DNA of 64,000 nucleotides from Rubrivivax sp. (GTDB lineage Bacteria > Pseudomonadota > Gammaproteobacteria > Burkholderiales > Burkholderiaceae_C), in assembly GCA_030681795.1 (NCBI GenBank), contig JAUXRG010000053.1:1-64000 (forward strand), in the 5' to 3' direction. Each line of letters opens with the position of its first letter. The stretch's first letter is position 1. A program made the translations under genes and the position numbers. Shown in pieces: positions 43,461-51,593 of the stretch. The notes below the pieces were generated by a model. The model worked only from the letters and a program-made list of their open reading frames with translations. It did no database searches and was not told the origin of the DNA.

Positions 43461-45400
43461 GGCGCCTCGTCGCGGACCAGGCCCTTGAAGCGGCCTCGCT
43501 TCAGGTGCACGAGCAGCAGCGAGATGGCCGCGGGCGTCACCCCCGAGATGCGCGAAGCCTGGCCCAGCGTCACTGGTCTCTGGCGGGAAAGCGTCTGCCG
43601 TACCTCGAAGGACAGGGCAGCGACCTGGCTGTAGTCCAGTTCCGGCGGCAGCTGCAGATCCTCCAGCGCCGAAGCGCGCGCAACCTCGTCGTTTTGCTTG
43701 CCGATATAGCCCGCGTACCTGATGCCGATCTCGGCTTGTTCGATCACGGCGTCGGCTTCGCGGGCGCCCATTTCGGCGCGCAGTGTTTCACGTGAAACAC
43801 CCCGCCCGCTCAGACTCGCCAACTCGCTGACCGCATCGAAGCCTATGCCGGGCCTGCGCAGCAGTTCGGCCAGGCTGTACTCGCGCTCGAGGGCCTTGCC
43901 CAACAAACGCTCGGCATCGGCCACCGGCACCGTGGCCGGGCGCACCCAGGTCGAGCGCAGGCGCTGCAACTCGCGCTCCAGCCGCTCGCGCTTGATCTGG
44001 AAGGCGACCCACCGGGTGTCGCCCACCAGGCCGAGTTCGCGGCCGCTCTCGGTGAGCCGAAGATCGGCGTTGTCTTCGCGCAGCTGCAGCCGGTACTCGG
44101 CGCGGCTGGTGAACATGCGGTAAGGCTCGGTCACGCCCTTGGTGACCAGGTCATCCACCAGCACACCCAGGTAGGCCTGGTCGCGCCTGGGCAACCAGGG
44201 GTCGCGCCCCAGCACTTGCAGGGCCGCATTCGCGCCGGCATACAAACCCTGGGCCGCCGCCTCTTCGTAGCCGGTGGTGCCGTTGATCTGCCCGGCAAAG
44301 AACAGCCCGCCGATGGCCCGCGTCTCGAAACTCGGCCGCAGCTCGCGCGGGTCGAAGAAGTCGTACTCGATCGCATAGCCGGGGCGCAGGATGTGCGCTC
44401 GCTCCAGGCCCTGCATCGATTGCACCAGCGCCAGCTGGATATCGAAGGGCAACGAGGTGGAGATGCCATTCGGGTAGAACTCGTTCGTGGTCAGCCCCTC
44501 GGGCTCCAGAAAAATCTGGTGCGAGGTCTTGTCGGCGAAACGGTTGACCTTGTCCTCGATGCTCGGGCAGTAGCGCGGCCCCACGCCGTCGATCACCCCC
44601 GTGAACATCGGGCTGCGGTCGAAGCCGCTCCTGATGATCTCGTGCGTGCGGGCATTGGTGTGGGCGATCCAGCAAGGCAGCTGCCGCGGATGCTGCTCAG
44701 GCGTACCCAGGAAGCTGAACACCGGCACCGGGTCCAGGTCGCCGGCCTGTTCTTCGAGCCGGGCAAAGTCGATCGAGCGCCCATCGATGCGCGGCGGCGT
44801 GCCGGTCTTCAGCCTCCCCTGCGCCAGCTTCAGCTCCTTCAGCCGCGCCGACAGGCTCGCCGCCGGCGGGTCGCCCGCGCGGCCGGCGGCGTAGTTCTGC
44901 AGGCCGACATGCACGCGGCCGTCGAGGAAAGTGCCCGCGGTCAGCACCACCGCGCGGGCGCGGAACCTCACGCCGATCTGCGTGACGGCGCCGACCACGC
45001 GGCCACCTTGGAGCAGAAGGTCGTCCACCGCCTGCTGGAACAGCCAGAGGTTGGGCTGGTTCTCCACCCGGCGCCGGATGGCGGCACGGTAGAGCACGCG
45101 GTCGGCCTGGGCGCGCGTGGCGCGCACCGCCGGCCCCTTGCTGCTGTTGAGCGTGCGGAACTGGATGCCCGCCTCGTCGGTGGCCTCGGCCATGGCGCCG
45201 CCCAGCGCATCGACTTCCCTGACCAGGTGGCCCTTGCCGATGCCACCGATCGACGGGTTGCAGCTCATCTGCCCCAGCGTTTCGATGTTATGCGTGAGCA
45301 GCAGCGTGGTGCAGCCCATGCGCGCCGCGGCCAGCGCAGCCTCGGTGCCGGCATGGCCACCACCGACCACGATCACATCGAACTCTTTGGGGTGCAACAT
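43457..45400 (-). CDS. mnmG: tRNA uridine 5-carboxymethylaminomethyl modification enzyme MnmG (GidA)
   Basis: 647 residues from ATG 45400; a GTG three bases further upstream is possible. With MnmE it installs the cmnm5 group on wobble uridine 34. FAD-binding [19 protein letters not shown] at the start, [21 protein letters not shown] (about 45-65), and a C-terminal helical MnmE-binding domain. First gene of the mnmG-rsmG-lysE-parA run. A perfect parS site lies inside the gene. Confidence 0.97.
   Translation of the reverse strand: MLHPKEFDVIVVGGGHAGTEAALAAARMGCTTLLLTHNIETLGQMSCNPSIGGIGKGHLVREVDALGGAMAEATDEAGIQFRTLNSSKGPAVRATRAQADRVLYRAAIRRRVENQPNLWLFQQAVDDLLLQGGRVVGAVTQIGVRFRARAVVLTAGTFLDGRVHVGLQNYAAGRAGDPPAASLSARLKELKLAQGRLKTGTPPRIDGRSIDFARLEEQAGDLDPVPVFSFLGTPEQHPRQLPCWIAHTNARTHEIIRSGFDRSPMFTGVIDGVGPRYCPSIEDKVNRFADKTSHQIFLEPEGLTTNEFYPNGISTSLPFDIQLALVQSMQGLERAHILRPGYAIEYDFFDPRELRPSFETRAIGGLFFAGQINGTTGYEEAAAQGLYAGANAALQVLGRDPWLPRRDQAYLGVLVDDLVTKGVTEPYRMFTSRAEYRLQLREDNADLRLTESGRELGLVGDTRWVAFQIKRERLERELQRLRSTWVRPATVPVADAERLLGKALEREYSLAELLRRPGIGFDAVSELASLSGRGVSRETLRAEMGAREADAVIEQAEIGIRYAGYIGKQNDEVARASALEDLQLPPELDYSQVAALSFEVRQTLSRQRPVTLGQASRISGVTPAAISLLLVHLKRGRFKGLVRDEAP
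43784..43799. promoter_or_regulatory. parS site in mnmG
   Basis: TGTTTCACGTGAAACA, an exact match to the bacterial parS consensus, within the 3' third of mnmG. With the site in rsmG it makes a two-site centromere about 920 bp apart. Confidence 0.95.
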
Positions 45401-45412
45401 CACCCCGCAATT

Positions 45413-45607
45413 TTACGGGGCCACCCCGACCGCACGGGGCGCGGGTCGCGAATCCCACCAGCGGTCGAAGAAATAGTGAGCCACGGTGTTGACCACCGGC
45501 TCAACCACCGTGATGGCGCCCGCGATGGCGACGCTGCCGGTGAGCGCGTAACTCACGCCGAAGGCAATGCCCAGGTGCATGAGGCCAAAAACAGCGGACT
45601 TGGCCAT
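45413..45607 (-). CDS. DUF2061 small membrane protein
   Basis: 64 residues with two hydrophobic segments. [20 protein letters not shown] and [17 protein letters not shown] match DUF2061, a family with no assigned role sometimes fused to APS kinase-like proteins. ATG 45607; CGGAGAT precedes it. It lies just upstream of mnmG on the same strand. Confidence 0.85.
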   Translation of the reverse strand: MAKSAVFGLMHLGIAFGVSYALTGSVAIAGAITVVEPVVNTVAHYFFDRWWDSRPAPRAVGVAP

Positions 45608-45704
45608 ACGATCTCCGTTGCGAATGATTCTTGTTTGGCATTGTCCACCCTCCTGCCCCGCGTCGCCATGGCTAGTCCCGATGGCAGCGATAGCATCGAC
45701 GCCC

Positions 45705-46019
45705 ATGGAATGCCGCCCCGCCTGCGGCGCGTGCTGCACGGCACCGTCGATCACCTCGGTCATCCCCGGCATGCCGCAGGGCAAGCGCGCCGGCGAACGC
45801 TGCGTGCAGCTCGATGACACCCAGCGCTGTCGCCTCTTCGGGCGGCCCGAGCGCCCAGCGGTCTGTGCGTCGCTGCAACCGCAGCCAGAGATGTGCGGCA
45901 CCACGCGCCAGCAGGCCATGGCCTGGCTGGGTCGGCTGGAGACGCATACGGCGCCCGCACGGGACCGGCGCTCTGACCGGATACTGGCGCCATGGACGAG
46001 ACCCCTCATCGACGATTGA
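45705..46019 (+). CDS. YkgJ-family cysteine-cluster protein
   Basis: 104 residues from ATG 45705 (an alternative ATG at 45681 adds eight). [14 protein letters not shown] is the CxxxCxxCC metal-binding start; further Cys occur at ERCVQL, RCRLF, AVCASL and EMCG, a pattern thought to bind zinc or iron-sulphur. The function of the family is unknown. Its 3' end overlaps the Crp/Fnr gene by 28 bp, so the two are probably cotranscribed. Confidence 0.88.
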   Translation: MECRPACGACCTAPSITSVIPGMPQGKRAGERCVQLDDTQRCRLFGRPERPAVCASLQPQPEMCGTTRQQAMAWLGRLETHTAPARDRRSDRILAPWTRPLIDD

Positions 46020-46675
46020 TCGCCCTGTACCCCGCCCTGGCCAGCCTGGGTGCGGAAGAACTCAGCACCACGCTGGGCGCGACCACGCAGACGATCACCG
46101 CCCCGGCCGGCACGATGCTGTTCGACGAGGGCGCCCCCTGCCGCGGATTCCCCATGGTGCTCAGCGGCAGCATCCGGGTGGCGCGCGGCTCACCGGGCGG
46201 GCGTACGCTGGAGCTGTACCGGGTGACGCCCGGCGAGCTGTGCGTGGTGTCCACCTCGTGCCTGCTCGGCAAGGCCACCCTGGCCGCCCATGGCCAGGCG
46301 CTGGAAGCCACCGAGCTCGTGCTCATCGCCCCGACCGACTTCGACCGCTGGTGCCGGGCCGAGCCGTTTCGCCGCTATGTCTTCGGCCTCTTCGCCGACC
46401 GCCTGGCCGACCTCATGGCGCTGGCCGAAGCGGTGGCGTTCCAGCGCCTGGACCAGCGCCTGGCGCACCTGCTTCTGGGCCACGGCGACACCGTGCTTGC
46501 CACGCACCAGTCGCTGGCCGACGCGCTGGGCACCGTGCGCGAGATCGTCTCCCGGCTGCTCAGCCGGTTCGAGCGCGCCGGCTGGGTGCGCCTCTCGCGC
46601 GAGCGCATCGAGGTGCTGGACGCCCCCGCCCTTCGCGCGCTGTCTGCCGGCCCGGGGCCGCGCAGCGCCTCTTGA
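45992..46675 (+). CDS. Crp/Fnr-family transcriptional regulator
   Basis: 227 residues: cyclic-nucleotide-binding-like beta barrel (about 20-135) with [30 protein letters not shown], dimer helix, and a winged helix-turn-helix with [23 protein letters not shown], close to the [18 protein letters not shown] recognition helices of this family. It lacks the N-terminal four-cysteine cluster of FNR, so the signal is not an Fe-S cluster of that type. A GTGACC/GGTCAC palindrome immediately downstream, before the DUF2892 gene, is a likely operator. Confidence 0.9.
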   Translation: MDETPHRRLIALYPALASLGAEELSTTLGATTQTITAPAGTMLFDEGAPCRGFPMVLSGSIRVARGSPGGRTLELYRVTPGELCVVSTSCLLGKATLAAHGQALEATELVLIAPTDFDRWCRAEPFRRYVFGLFADRLADLMALAEAVAFQRLDQRLAHLLLGHGDTVLATHQSLADALGTVREIVSRLLSRFERAGWVRLSRERIEVLDAPALRALSAGPGPRSAS

Positions 46676-46704
46676 TCGGCCCGCCCGCGACCGCCCGGCG
46701 TCAT

Positions 46705-46718
46705 GTGACCCAGGTCAC
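46705..46718. promoter_or_regulatory. Palindromic operator candidate for the Crp/Fnr regulator
   Basis: GTGACCCAGGTCAC: two perfect 6-bp arms around CA, preceded by AT. TGAC-type half sites are typical of Crp/Fnr family operators. It lies 75 bp before the DUF2892 start and 30 bp after the regulator stop. Confidence 0.7.
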
Positions 46719-46792
46719 CGACACCGCTTCCCGCACCGCCGACACTGCGCGCCATCGGCATTCCTGCCGTGTCAAAAGGACAGGTGAAACGC

Positions 46793-46987
46793 ATGAAGAC
46801 GAACGTTGGCAGCATCGACCGCATCCTTCGCATCCTGGTGGGCCTGGTGCTCATCGCCCTCGCGTACACCGGCACCATCGGCGTGTGGGGCTGGATCGGT
46901 GTGGTCCCGCTGGCCACGGCGGCCATGGGCTTCTGCCCGCTGTACACCATGCTGGGCTTTTCCAGCTGCCCGACCAAGCGCAACTGA
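46793..46987 (+). CDS. DUF2892 small inner-membrane protein
   Basis: 64 residues from ATG 46793, with AGGTGA five bases upstream. MKTNVGSIDRILRILVGLVLI and the ending MGFCPLYTMLGFSSCP match the DUF2892 family, which also forms the membrane part of YgaP-type rhodaneses. Two helices and conserved Cys residues are visible. Probably controlled by the neighbouring Crp/Fnr protein through the palindrome at 46705. Confidence 0.9.
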   Translation: MKTNVGSIDRILRILVGLVLIALAYTGTIGVWGWIGVVPLATAAMGFCPLYTMLGFSSCPTKRN

Positions 46988-47012
46988 CCGAGCACGGGGT
47001 CCGCAGGGCCCC

Positions 47013-49145
47013 TCACTGCATCGGTGCGCTGCCCTGCACGCTGCGCAGGTCCTGCGCCACACGCCCCTCGCTCAATGCGATCACGCGCCCGGCCGAGGCA
47101 ATGGTCTCGGGCCGGTGCGCCACGATCACCCGCGTCAGCGCCAGTTGCCGCACGGCGTGGTTGACGGTGCGCTCGCGGTCCACGTCGAGCGAGCTGGTCG
47201 CCTCGTCCAGCAACAGGATCTTCGGGCGCTTGTAGAGCGCCCGCGCCAGCAGGATGCGCTGCTTTTGCCCGCCCGAGAGCGCCGCGCCCATGTCGCCGAT
47301 CAGCGTCTGGTAGCCCATGGGCATGGCCATGATTTCATCGTGCACCGAGGCCACGCGTGCGCATTGCTCCACCCATTCGGGATCCGGCTGCGCGCTGAAG
47401 AAGCTGACGTTGTCGGCGATGGAACCCGAGAACAGCGGCTCGTCCTGCATCACCACCCCCACGTGGTCGCGCCAGGCACGCAGGCCGATGCGCGGCAGCG
47501 GCACGCCGCCGGCGAGCACCTCACCCGCGGTGGGCGCATGGATGCCCAGCATCAGCTTGAGCAGGGTCGTCTTGCCGCAGCCCGAGGGCCCGACGATGGC
47601 CACCGACTCACCGGGCTCGATCTTCAGGCTCACGCGCTGCAGCACGTCGGGCTCACCGTCGGCGTAGCTGAAGCTCACGTCGCGCAACTCGATGCCCGCA
47701 TGGACCTCGCGCACCGCGGCGCGCGAGGCCTCGGCCTCCGGCGCGGTCAGCACGATATCGGCCAGCCGCTCGCCCTGCAGGCGCAGCATCTTCAGCTCCA
47801 CGGCCTTGTCGATGAGGGCACTCACACGCGCGGCGAAAGTCTCCTTGTAGGCGAAGAACGCGAACAGCATGCCCACCGAAAGCTTGCCGTCGATGACCAG
47901 CAGCGTCCCGATCCAGATGACGGCCACGCGCTCGAGACCGAACAACAGGCGGTTGGCGATGCCGAATACCAATTCCAGCTTGCGCACGCCGATCTGCGCG
48001 TTCATCGTGTCCACGACCAGGCTCGAAAAACGAGACTGGCGATCGGCCTGGGCGTTGAACAGCTTGATGGCCTGGATGCCGCGCAAGGACTCCAGGAAAT
48101 GGCTGGCCTGCCGCGCCTCGAACACCAGCGCCTCTTCGGTGCACGCCGACAGCGGCCGGTACAGCGCCCAGCGCAGCAACGCGTAAACCACCACCGCCGC
48201 CAAGGCCACGGCGCTGAGCGTCACGCTATACAGCGCCATCATCGCCAGCGTGAGCAGCACCAGGGTGCCGTCGAGCACGGCTTCGATGAAGCTCGTGGTC
48301 AGCGTCTTCTGGATCTGCTGCACCGAACCGAAGCGCGACCAGATGTCGCCTGCGTGGCGCTTCTCGAACCAGTCCACCGGCAAGCGCAACAAGTGAGCGA
48401 ACACATTCACCAACCACTGCAAGTTCAGCGTCGCTGACAGCACCAGCACCGCCCACGAGCGTGCCGCCGCCGTGGCGGCCTGGATGAGCACCAGCAGCCC
48501 GAACCCGACCCCCAGCGTGAGAAGCAGGTCGCGGTCGGCACTCACCAGCGCACCGTCCACGGCCCATTGCATGAAGAAGGGGCTGAGCAGAACGAAAGCC
48601 TCGAGCGCCAGCGCCAGCGCGAAGATCTGCGCCAGCGAGCGCTTGAGGCCGCTCACCGGCCCGAGCAGCTGGCGCAGCGTCACATGGCGGCGTTCGTGCG
48701 CCGGCATGAAGCCCGGCGCGGGTTGCACCTCCAGCGCCACCCCGGTGAAGTGGCGTGACAGCTCTTCGGCCGATACCTGCCGCGCGCCGCGGGCGGGGTC
48801 ATGGATGAGCGCCTGGCCGCCGCGCATGGACACCAGCACCACGAAGTGGTTCAAGTCCCAGTGCAGGATGCAGGGCATCTGCAGCTGAGGCAGCTCTTCG
48901 AGCTCGGCGCGCAAGGCACGCGAATTCAGCGCCAGCGCGTCGGCCATGCGCACCACATCGGCCAGCGTCACCCCTTTGAGAGAGAGCGAGAAGCGCTGGC
49001 GCAACGTGGGCAGGTCGGTGTCCAGGCCATGCGCTCCGGCGACCATGGCCAGGCAGGCCAGACCGCACTCGGCCGCCTCGGTCTGAAGGATGACGGGGAC
49101 GCGCTGGCGGGCCAGCCCCAGGCGCAGGTCCTTCCAGGCCGACAT
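47013..49145 (-). CDS. Peptidase-containing ABC exporter (C39 peptidase-TM-ATPase)
   Basis: 710 residues. An N-terminal C39 peptidase domain with a complete triad: Cys27 in QTEAAECGLACLAMV, His100 in HWDLNHFVVLV, and Asp116 in HDPARG. It cleaves after double-glycine leaders. Six membrane helices span about 165-440. The ATPase domain has Walker A GPSGCGKTT, signature LSGGQKQRILLARAL and Walker B ILLLDEATSS. CvaB/LagD-like type I exporter working with the adaptor encoded just upstream (TGATG overlap at 49145). Its natural substrate is very likely the 56-residue precursor at 50661. Confidence 0.95.
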   Translation of the reverse strand: MSAWKDLRLGLARQRVPVILQTEAAECGLACLAMVAGAHGLDTDLPTLRQRFSLSLKGVTLADVVRMADALALNSRALRAELEELPQLQMPCILHWDLNHFVVLVSMRGGQALIHDPARGARQVSAEELSRHFTGVALEVQPAPGFMPAHERRHVTLRQLLGPVSGLKRSLAQIFALALALEAFVLLSPFFMQWAVDGALVSADRDLLLTLGVGFGLLVLIQAATAAARSWAVLVLSATLNLQWLVNVFAHLLRLPVDWFEKRHAGDIWSRFGSVQQIQKTLTTSFIEAVLDGTLVLLTLAMMALYSVTLSAVALAAVVVYALLRWALYRPLSACTEEALVFEARQASHFLESLRGIQAIKLFNAQADRQSRFSSLVVDTMNAQIGVRKLELVFGIANRLLFGLERVAVIWIGTLLVIDGKLSVGMLFAFFAYKETFAARVSALIDKAVELKMLRLQGERLADIVLTAPEAEASRAAVREVHAGIELRDVSFSYADGEPDVLQRVSLKIEPGESVAIVGPSGCGKTTLLKLMLGIHAPTAGEVLAGGVPLPRIGLRAWRDHVGVVMQDEPLFSGSIADNVSFFSAQPDPEWVEQCARVASVHDEIMAMPMGYQTLIGDMGAALSGGQKQRILLARALYKRPKILLLDEATSSLDVDRERTVNHAVRQLALTRVIVAHRPETIASAGRVIALSEGRVAQDLRSVQGSAPMQ

Positions 49146-50395
49146 CAGAGTCTCCCCTGCAGGCCCAGCAGCGGTTCGAACAGCCACTCGACCAAGCGCC
49201 GCCTCTCGAGCAGCACATCGGCCTGCATGCGCATGCCTGCGGCCAGCGGCAGAGCCGCCGTCGGCGTATCCAGTGCCACCGTGATGCGGAACATCGGCTC
49301 GGCCCCGGCGCCCGCGGCGGGCAAGGCCAGCGCTGCCAGCTCGCTGGCCGCCAGCGGTGTGCGCGAAACCTGGGTCACGTGGCCCGGCTGCGGGCCGTAC
49401 TTCTGGTAGGGGAAGGCCTCGAAGCGCAGCCGCACCGCCTGGCCCGGCTGGACGAAGCCCACCGCGCTGGAAGGCGCATACAGCTGCGCCTGCAGCGTGG
49501 CGCCTTCGGGCACCAGGGTGGCCAGCGCGGACGACGGCGATACGCTCTGCCCCGGCTCGGCCAGCACGGTGCTCACGGTCCCCGCCTGCGGTGCGCGCAC
49601 CACGAGGCGCTGCTCGGCATCCTGCTCGACGGCGTCCCGGTTGGCCTGCGCCAGGTCGCGCTCCAGGCCGCCGACGGCGCTGCTCGAAAGCAGGGGCAGC
49701 GCCTTGCGCTCGCCTTCCAGTTCGGCGCGGTCTCGCGCCAGCGCCGCCTTCTGGCGTGCCAGCCCTTGCACGGCGGCACGCAGGCCCAGCACTTCTTCGG
49801 CCTTGCTCTGCGTCTGGGCCGCCGAGATGAACTGGTCGGCCTGCAGCGCCTGCAGCCGCGCGAGCGCCTGCTGGGCCAGGGCCAGCCGCTGGCCTTGCAG
49901 CACGGCTTCGGCATCGATTTGCACCAGCTCGCTCTCCAGCGCCTGCAGACGCCGGTCCAGCGCCGCCATGCGCGTGCCAGCCAGCGCCTGCTGCGCCAGG
50001 GCGGCTTCACTGAGGCTGCGCCGACGGTCGTCCAGGCTGCGCCGCACCTGAGCCTGGGCTTCACCCGCCAGCAGGAGGCGGTCGACCGCGAGCACGAAGA
50101 GCACGTCGCCCGCATGCACGGCCTGGCCTTCGGCCACCCGCCGCTCGACCACCGTGCCCGCCGCCAAGGGCACCAGGCGGATCAGCCCGCGGTCGGGCGC
50201 GAGCACGCCGCTCACCGTGGCCTTGCGCGTGTATTGCGCCCAGCCGAGGAATACGGCCACGGCCACGGCCGTGCACAACACGCCCGCAGTCACCCAGCTC
50301 AGCGCCAACGGCCGCACGAGCCGCACCCCGCCCAGCCATTGCTGGCGCTGGGCGTCTAGGGCTTCCGACCTGAACAGGGTGCGGGCTTCAGCCAT
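49145..50395 (-). CDS. HlyD/CvaA-family membrane fusion protein
   Basis: 416 residues: N-terminal cytoplasmic segment, one membrane helix (about 30-52), lipoyl-like halves (VEGTVVERRV-type strand near residue 80 and APQAGTVSTVLAEPGQSV near residue 275), and a long alpha-hairpin coiled coil (about 110-260, rich in Ala, Gln and Arg). Periplasmic adaptor connecting the C39 ABC transporter to an outer-membrane TolC-type channel, which is not encoded here. It overlaps the ABC gene by one base. About 95 bp separate it from the precursor peptide gene. Confidence 0.93.
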   Translation of the reverse strand: MAEARTLFRSEALDAQRQQWLGGVRLVRPLALSWVTAGVLCTAVAVAVFLGWAQYTRKATVSGVLAPDRGLIRLVPLAAGTVVERRVAEGQAVHAGDVLFVLAVDRLLLAGEAQAQVRRSLDDRRRSLSEAALAQQALAGTRMAALDRRLQALESELVQIDAEAVLQGQRLALAQQALARLQALQADQFISAAQTQSKAEEVLGLRAAVQGLARQKAALARDRAELEGERKALPLLSSSAVGGLERDLAQANRDAVEQDAEQRLVVRAPQAGTVSTVLAEPGQSVSPSSALATLVPEGATLQAQLYAPSSAVGFVQPGQAVRLRFEAFPYQKYGPQPGHVTQVSRTPLAASELAALALPAAGAGAEPMFRITVALDTPTAALPLAAGMRMQADVLLERRRLVEWLFEPLLGLQGRL

Positions 50396-50490
50396 GCGCG
50401 AATGCTTGGGGCCGGCGCGGGCCGACCCTCATATGCCCCCCGCCATGGAGGGGCGGGAGCGCTGGCAACGAACCAGCAGCTCCTTGCAGG

Positions 50491-50661
50491 TCAACTCACG
50501 CGCGGCAGCTGAACCGAAGAGGCTTCCACTGGCGAGCTCACGCGCGGCAGGCCACCGCTCACTTGCTTGAGGCTGGCGGCGTCGAGCTGTTGGGGCAGCG
50601 AAGCCGGGGCGCGGCCGGATTGCGTGGTCTTGCGGGCAAAAACGGATTGCAGGAGCTTCAT
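50491..50661 (-). CDS. Double-glycine secreted peptide precursor
   Basis: A 56-codon ORF starting MKLLQSVFARKTTQSGR. The region LDAASLKQVSGG (26-37) is a textbook double-glycine leader: hydrophobic residues at -12, -7 and -4 with Gly-Gly at -2 and -1. The predicted exported core is LPRVSSPVEASSVQLPRVS (19 residues), with LPRVS at both ends. It contains no Cys and has no neighbouring modification enzyme, so a linear peptide is expected. It lies between luxR and the HlyD/C39 exporter genes on the same strand, 76 bp downstream of a lux-box-like palindrome. Role (signal or bacteriocin) unknown; no immunity gene is recognised. Confidence 0.88.
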   Translation of the reverse strand: MKLLQSVFARKTTQSGRAPASLPQQLDAASLKQVSGGLPRVSSPVEASSVQLPRVS

Positions 50662-50736
50662 GGCGTGATTCCATCCAGAAAATCGTGCGAATTTGCACGG
50701 TTCGCCATGATTGGAGCAGCTGCCCGCCCCAGAAGT

Positions 50737-50756
50737 AACTGTCAGGTCTTACAGGG
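50737..50756. promoter_or_regulatory. lux-box-like site upstream of the peptide operon
   Basis: AACTGTCAGGTCTTACAGGG: the CT-N12-AG layout of LuxR-family operators with CTGT and ACAG arms. Its centre is about 85 bp before the precursor ATG. A TCCAAT -10-like hexamer (50715-50710, minus strand) would put the centre near -42, the usual activating position. A near-perfect 16-bp palindrome at 50685-50700 lies between this site and the gene. Confidence 0.7.
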
Positions 50757-50807
50757 TGCACAAAGTGTTGTGTGCAAGGCGCAGCGCCGCACATCCCGAT
50801 CATTCGA

Positions 50808-51521
50808 TCAGTCGATCAGGCCGAGCCTCAGGGCCTTGAGCACCGCCTGGTGCTTGCTGACACAGTCCAGCTTGCGCATCGCGTTGGTCACATGCAGCAC
50901 CGCCGTGCGTTCGCTGATGCCGAGCACCGCGCCGACTTCCCAGGCGGTCTTGCCGTCCATCGTCCAGCGCAACACCTCCATCTCGCGCGGGGTGAGCGAG
51001 GGCCGCTCGAGCTGTTGCGCCGGAGGCAGGAGCAAGCGCATCGCGCTGTCCTGGGCGTGCACGGCAAACAGCTGCAGATCGGCCACGATGCGCTGCAACT
51101 CGTCCGGGTCCGTGGGCAGCGGCTGGTCGCGGTCCACGCCGAACCAGAAATGCTTGCCTTCGGGAAGATGTAAGGCCATGGCGATGCCCGTGCGGTAGCC
51201 GTAGCGGGCCTGCTGTTCCCAGAGGTCGCCCGCGCCATGTTCGACATAGGTGCCCTGGTCCCAGATGATGGGCATCGTCTGGCGCTTGCAATGCTGCAAC
51301 ACCGGGTCACGCCGGCCACTCAGGGCGTCGCTGTAGGGCTGGACATAGTCCGAGGGCGTGTTGTCGACAGTGATCAACTCGCTTCGCCCGAGGCCGTGCT
51401 CGATCATCGTGACCGCCGATACCGTCGCGAAGCCGAGCCTCTGCGTGAAGCGCACGACCTCATCGCGAAATTCTTCGCGGCTTTGCGCCTGAAGCACCGA
51501 CGTATATCCAACCGGGAGCAT
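50808..51521 (-). CDS. LuxR-family quorum-sensing regulator
   Basis: 237 residues from ATG 51521, chosen because GAGGAG sits five to six bases upstream; the longer frame begins with TTG. The N-terminal autoinducer-binding domain aligns with TraR at a constant offset of two: Tyr63, Asp72, Pro73 and Trp87 match Y61, D70, P71 and W85, but Tyr59 replaces W57. The C-terminal GerE-type helix-turn-helix starts at LTPREMEVLRWTMDGKTAWE. No luxI is in the window, so it is either an orphan receptor or its synthase is elsewhere. It is flanked by lux-box-like sites on both sides. Confidence 0.92.
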   Translation of the reverse strand: MLPVGYTSVLQAQSREEFRDEVVRFTQRLGFATVSAVTMIEHGLGRSELITVDNTPSDYVQPYSDALSGRRDPVLQHCKRQTMPIIWDQGTYVEHGAGDLWEQQARYGYRTGIAMALHLPEGKHFWFGVDRDQPLPTDPDELQRIVADLQLFAVHAQDSAMRLLLPPAQQLERPSLTPREMEVLRWTMDGKTAWEVGAVLGISERTAVLHVTNAMRKLDCVSKHQAVLKALRLGLID

Positions 51522-51557
51522 CGCTCTCCTCGCCAAACCCCTAGAACGTGGACCGGG

Positions 51558-51577
51558 CCCTGACAGGGTTTACAGCT
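51558..51577. promoter_or_regulatory. lux-box-like site between luxR and the RsaM-like gene
   Basis: CCCTGACAGGGTTTACAGCT has CT-N12-AG. Its 16-bp core matches the site at 50739-50754 in 13 of 16 positions. Its centre is about 46 bp before the luxR ATG, close enough to overlap the luxR core promoter, so autoregulation (possibly repression) is plausible. It also lies just upstream of the divergent gene. Confidence 0.65.
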
Positions 51578-51593
51578 TTCCTATGTCGCCCGC

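Noticed and set aside
50396-50490. A terminator or second small peptide gene between the precursor gene and hlyD.
   Set aside because: Only a weak 5-bp GC stem without a T tract and no short frame with a GG leader were found.
50429-50803. A 124-codon minus-strand frame covering the precursor peptide gene in another phase.
   Set aside because: Arg/Ala-rich with no leader or domain. The overlapping 56-codon frame has a specific double-glycine leader and suitable context.
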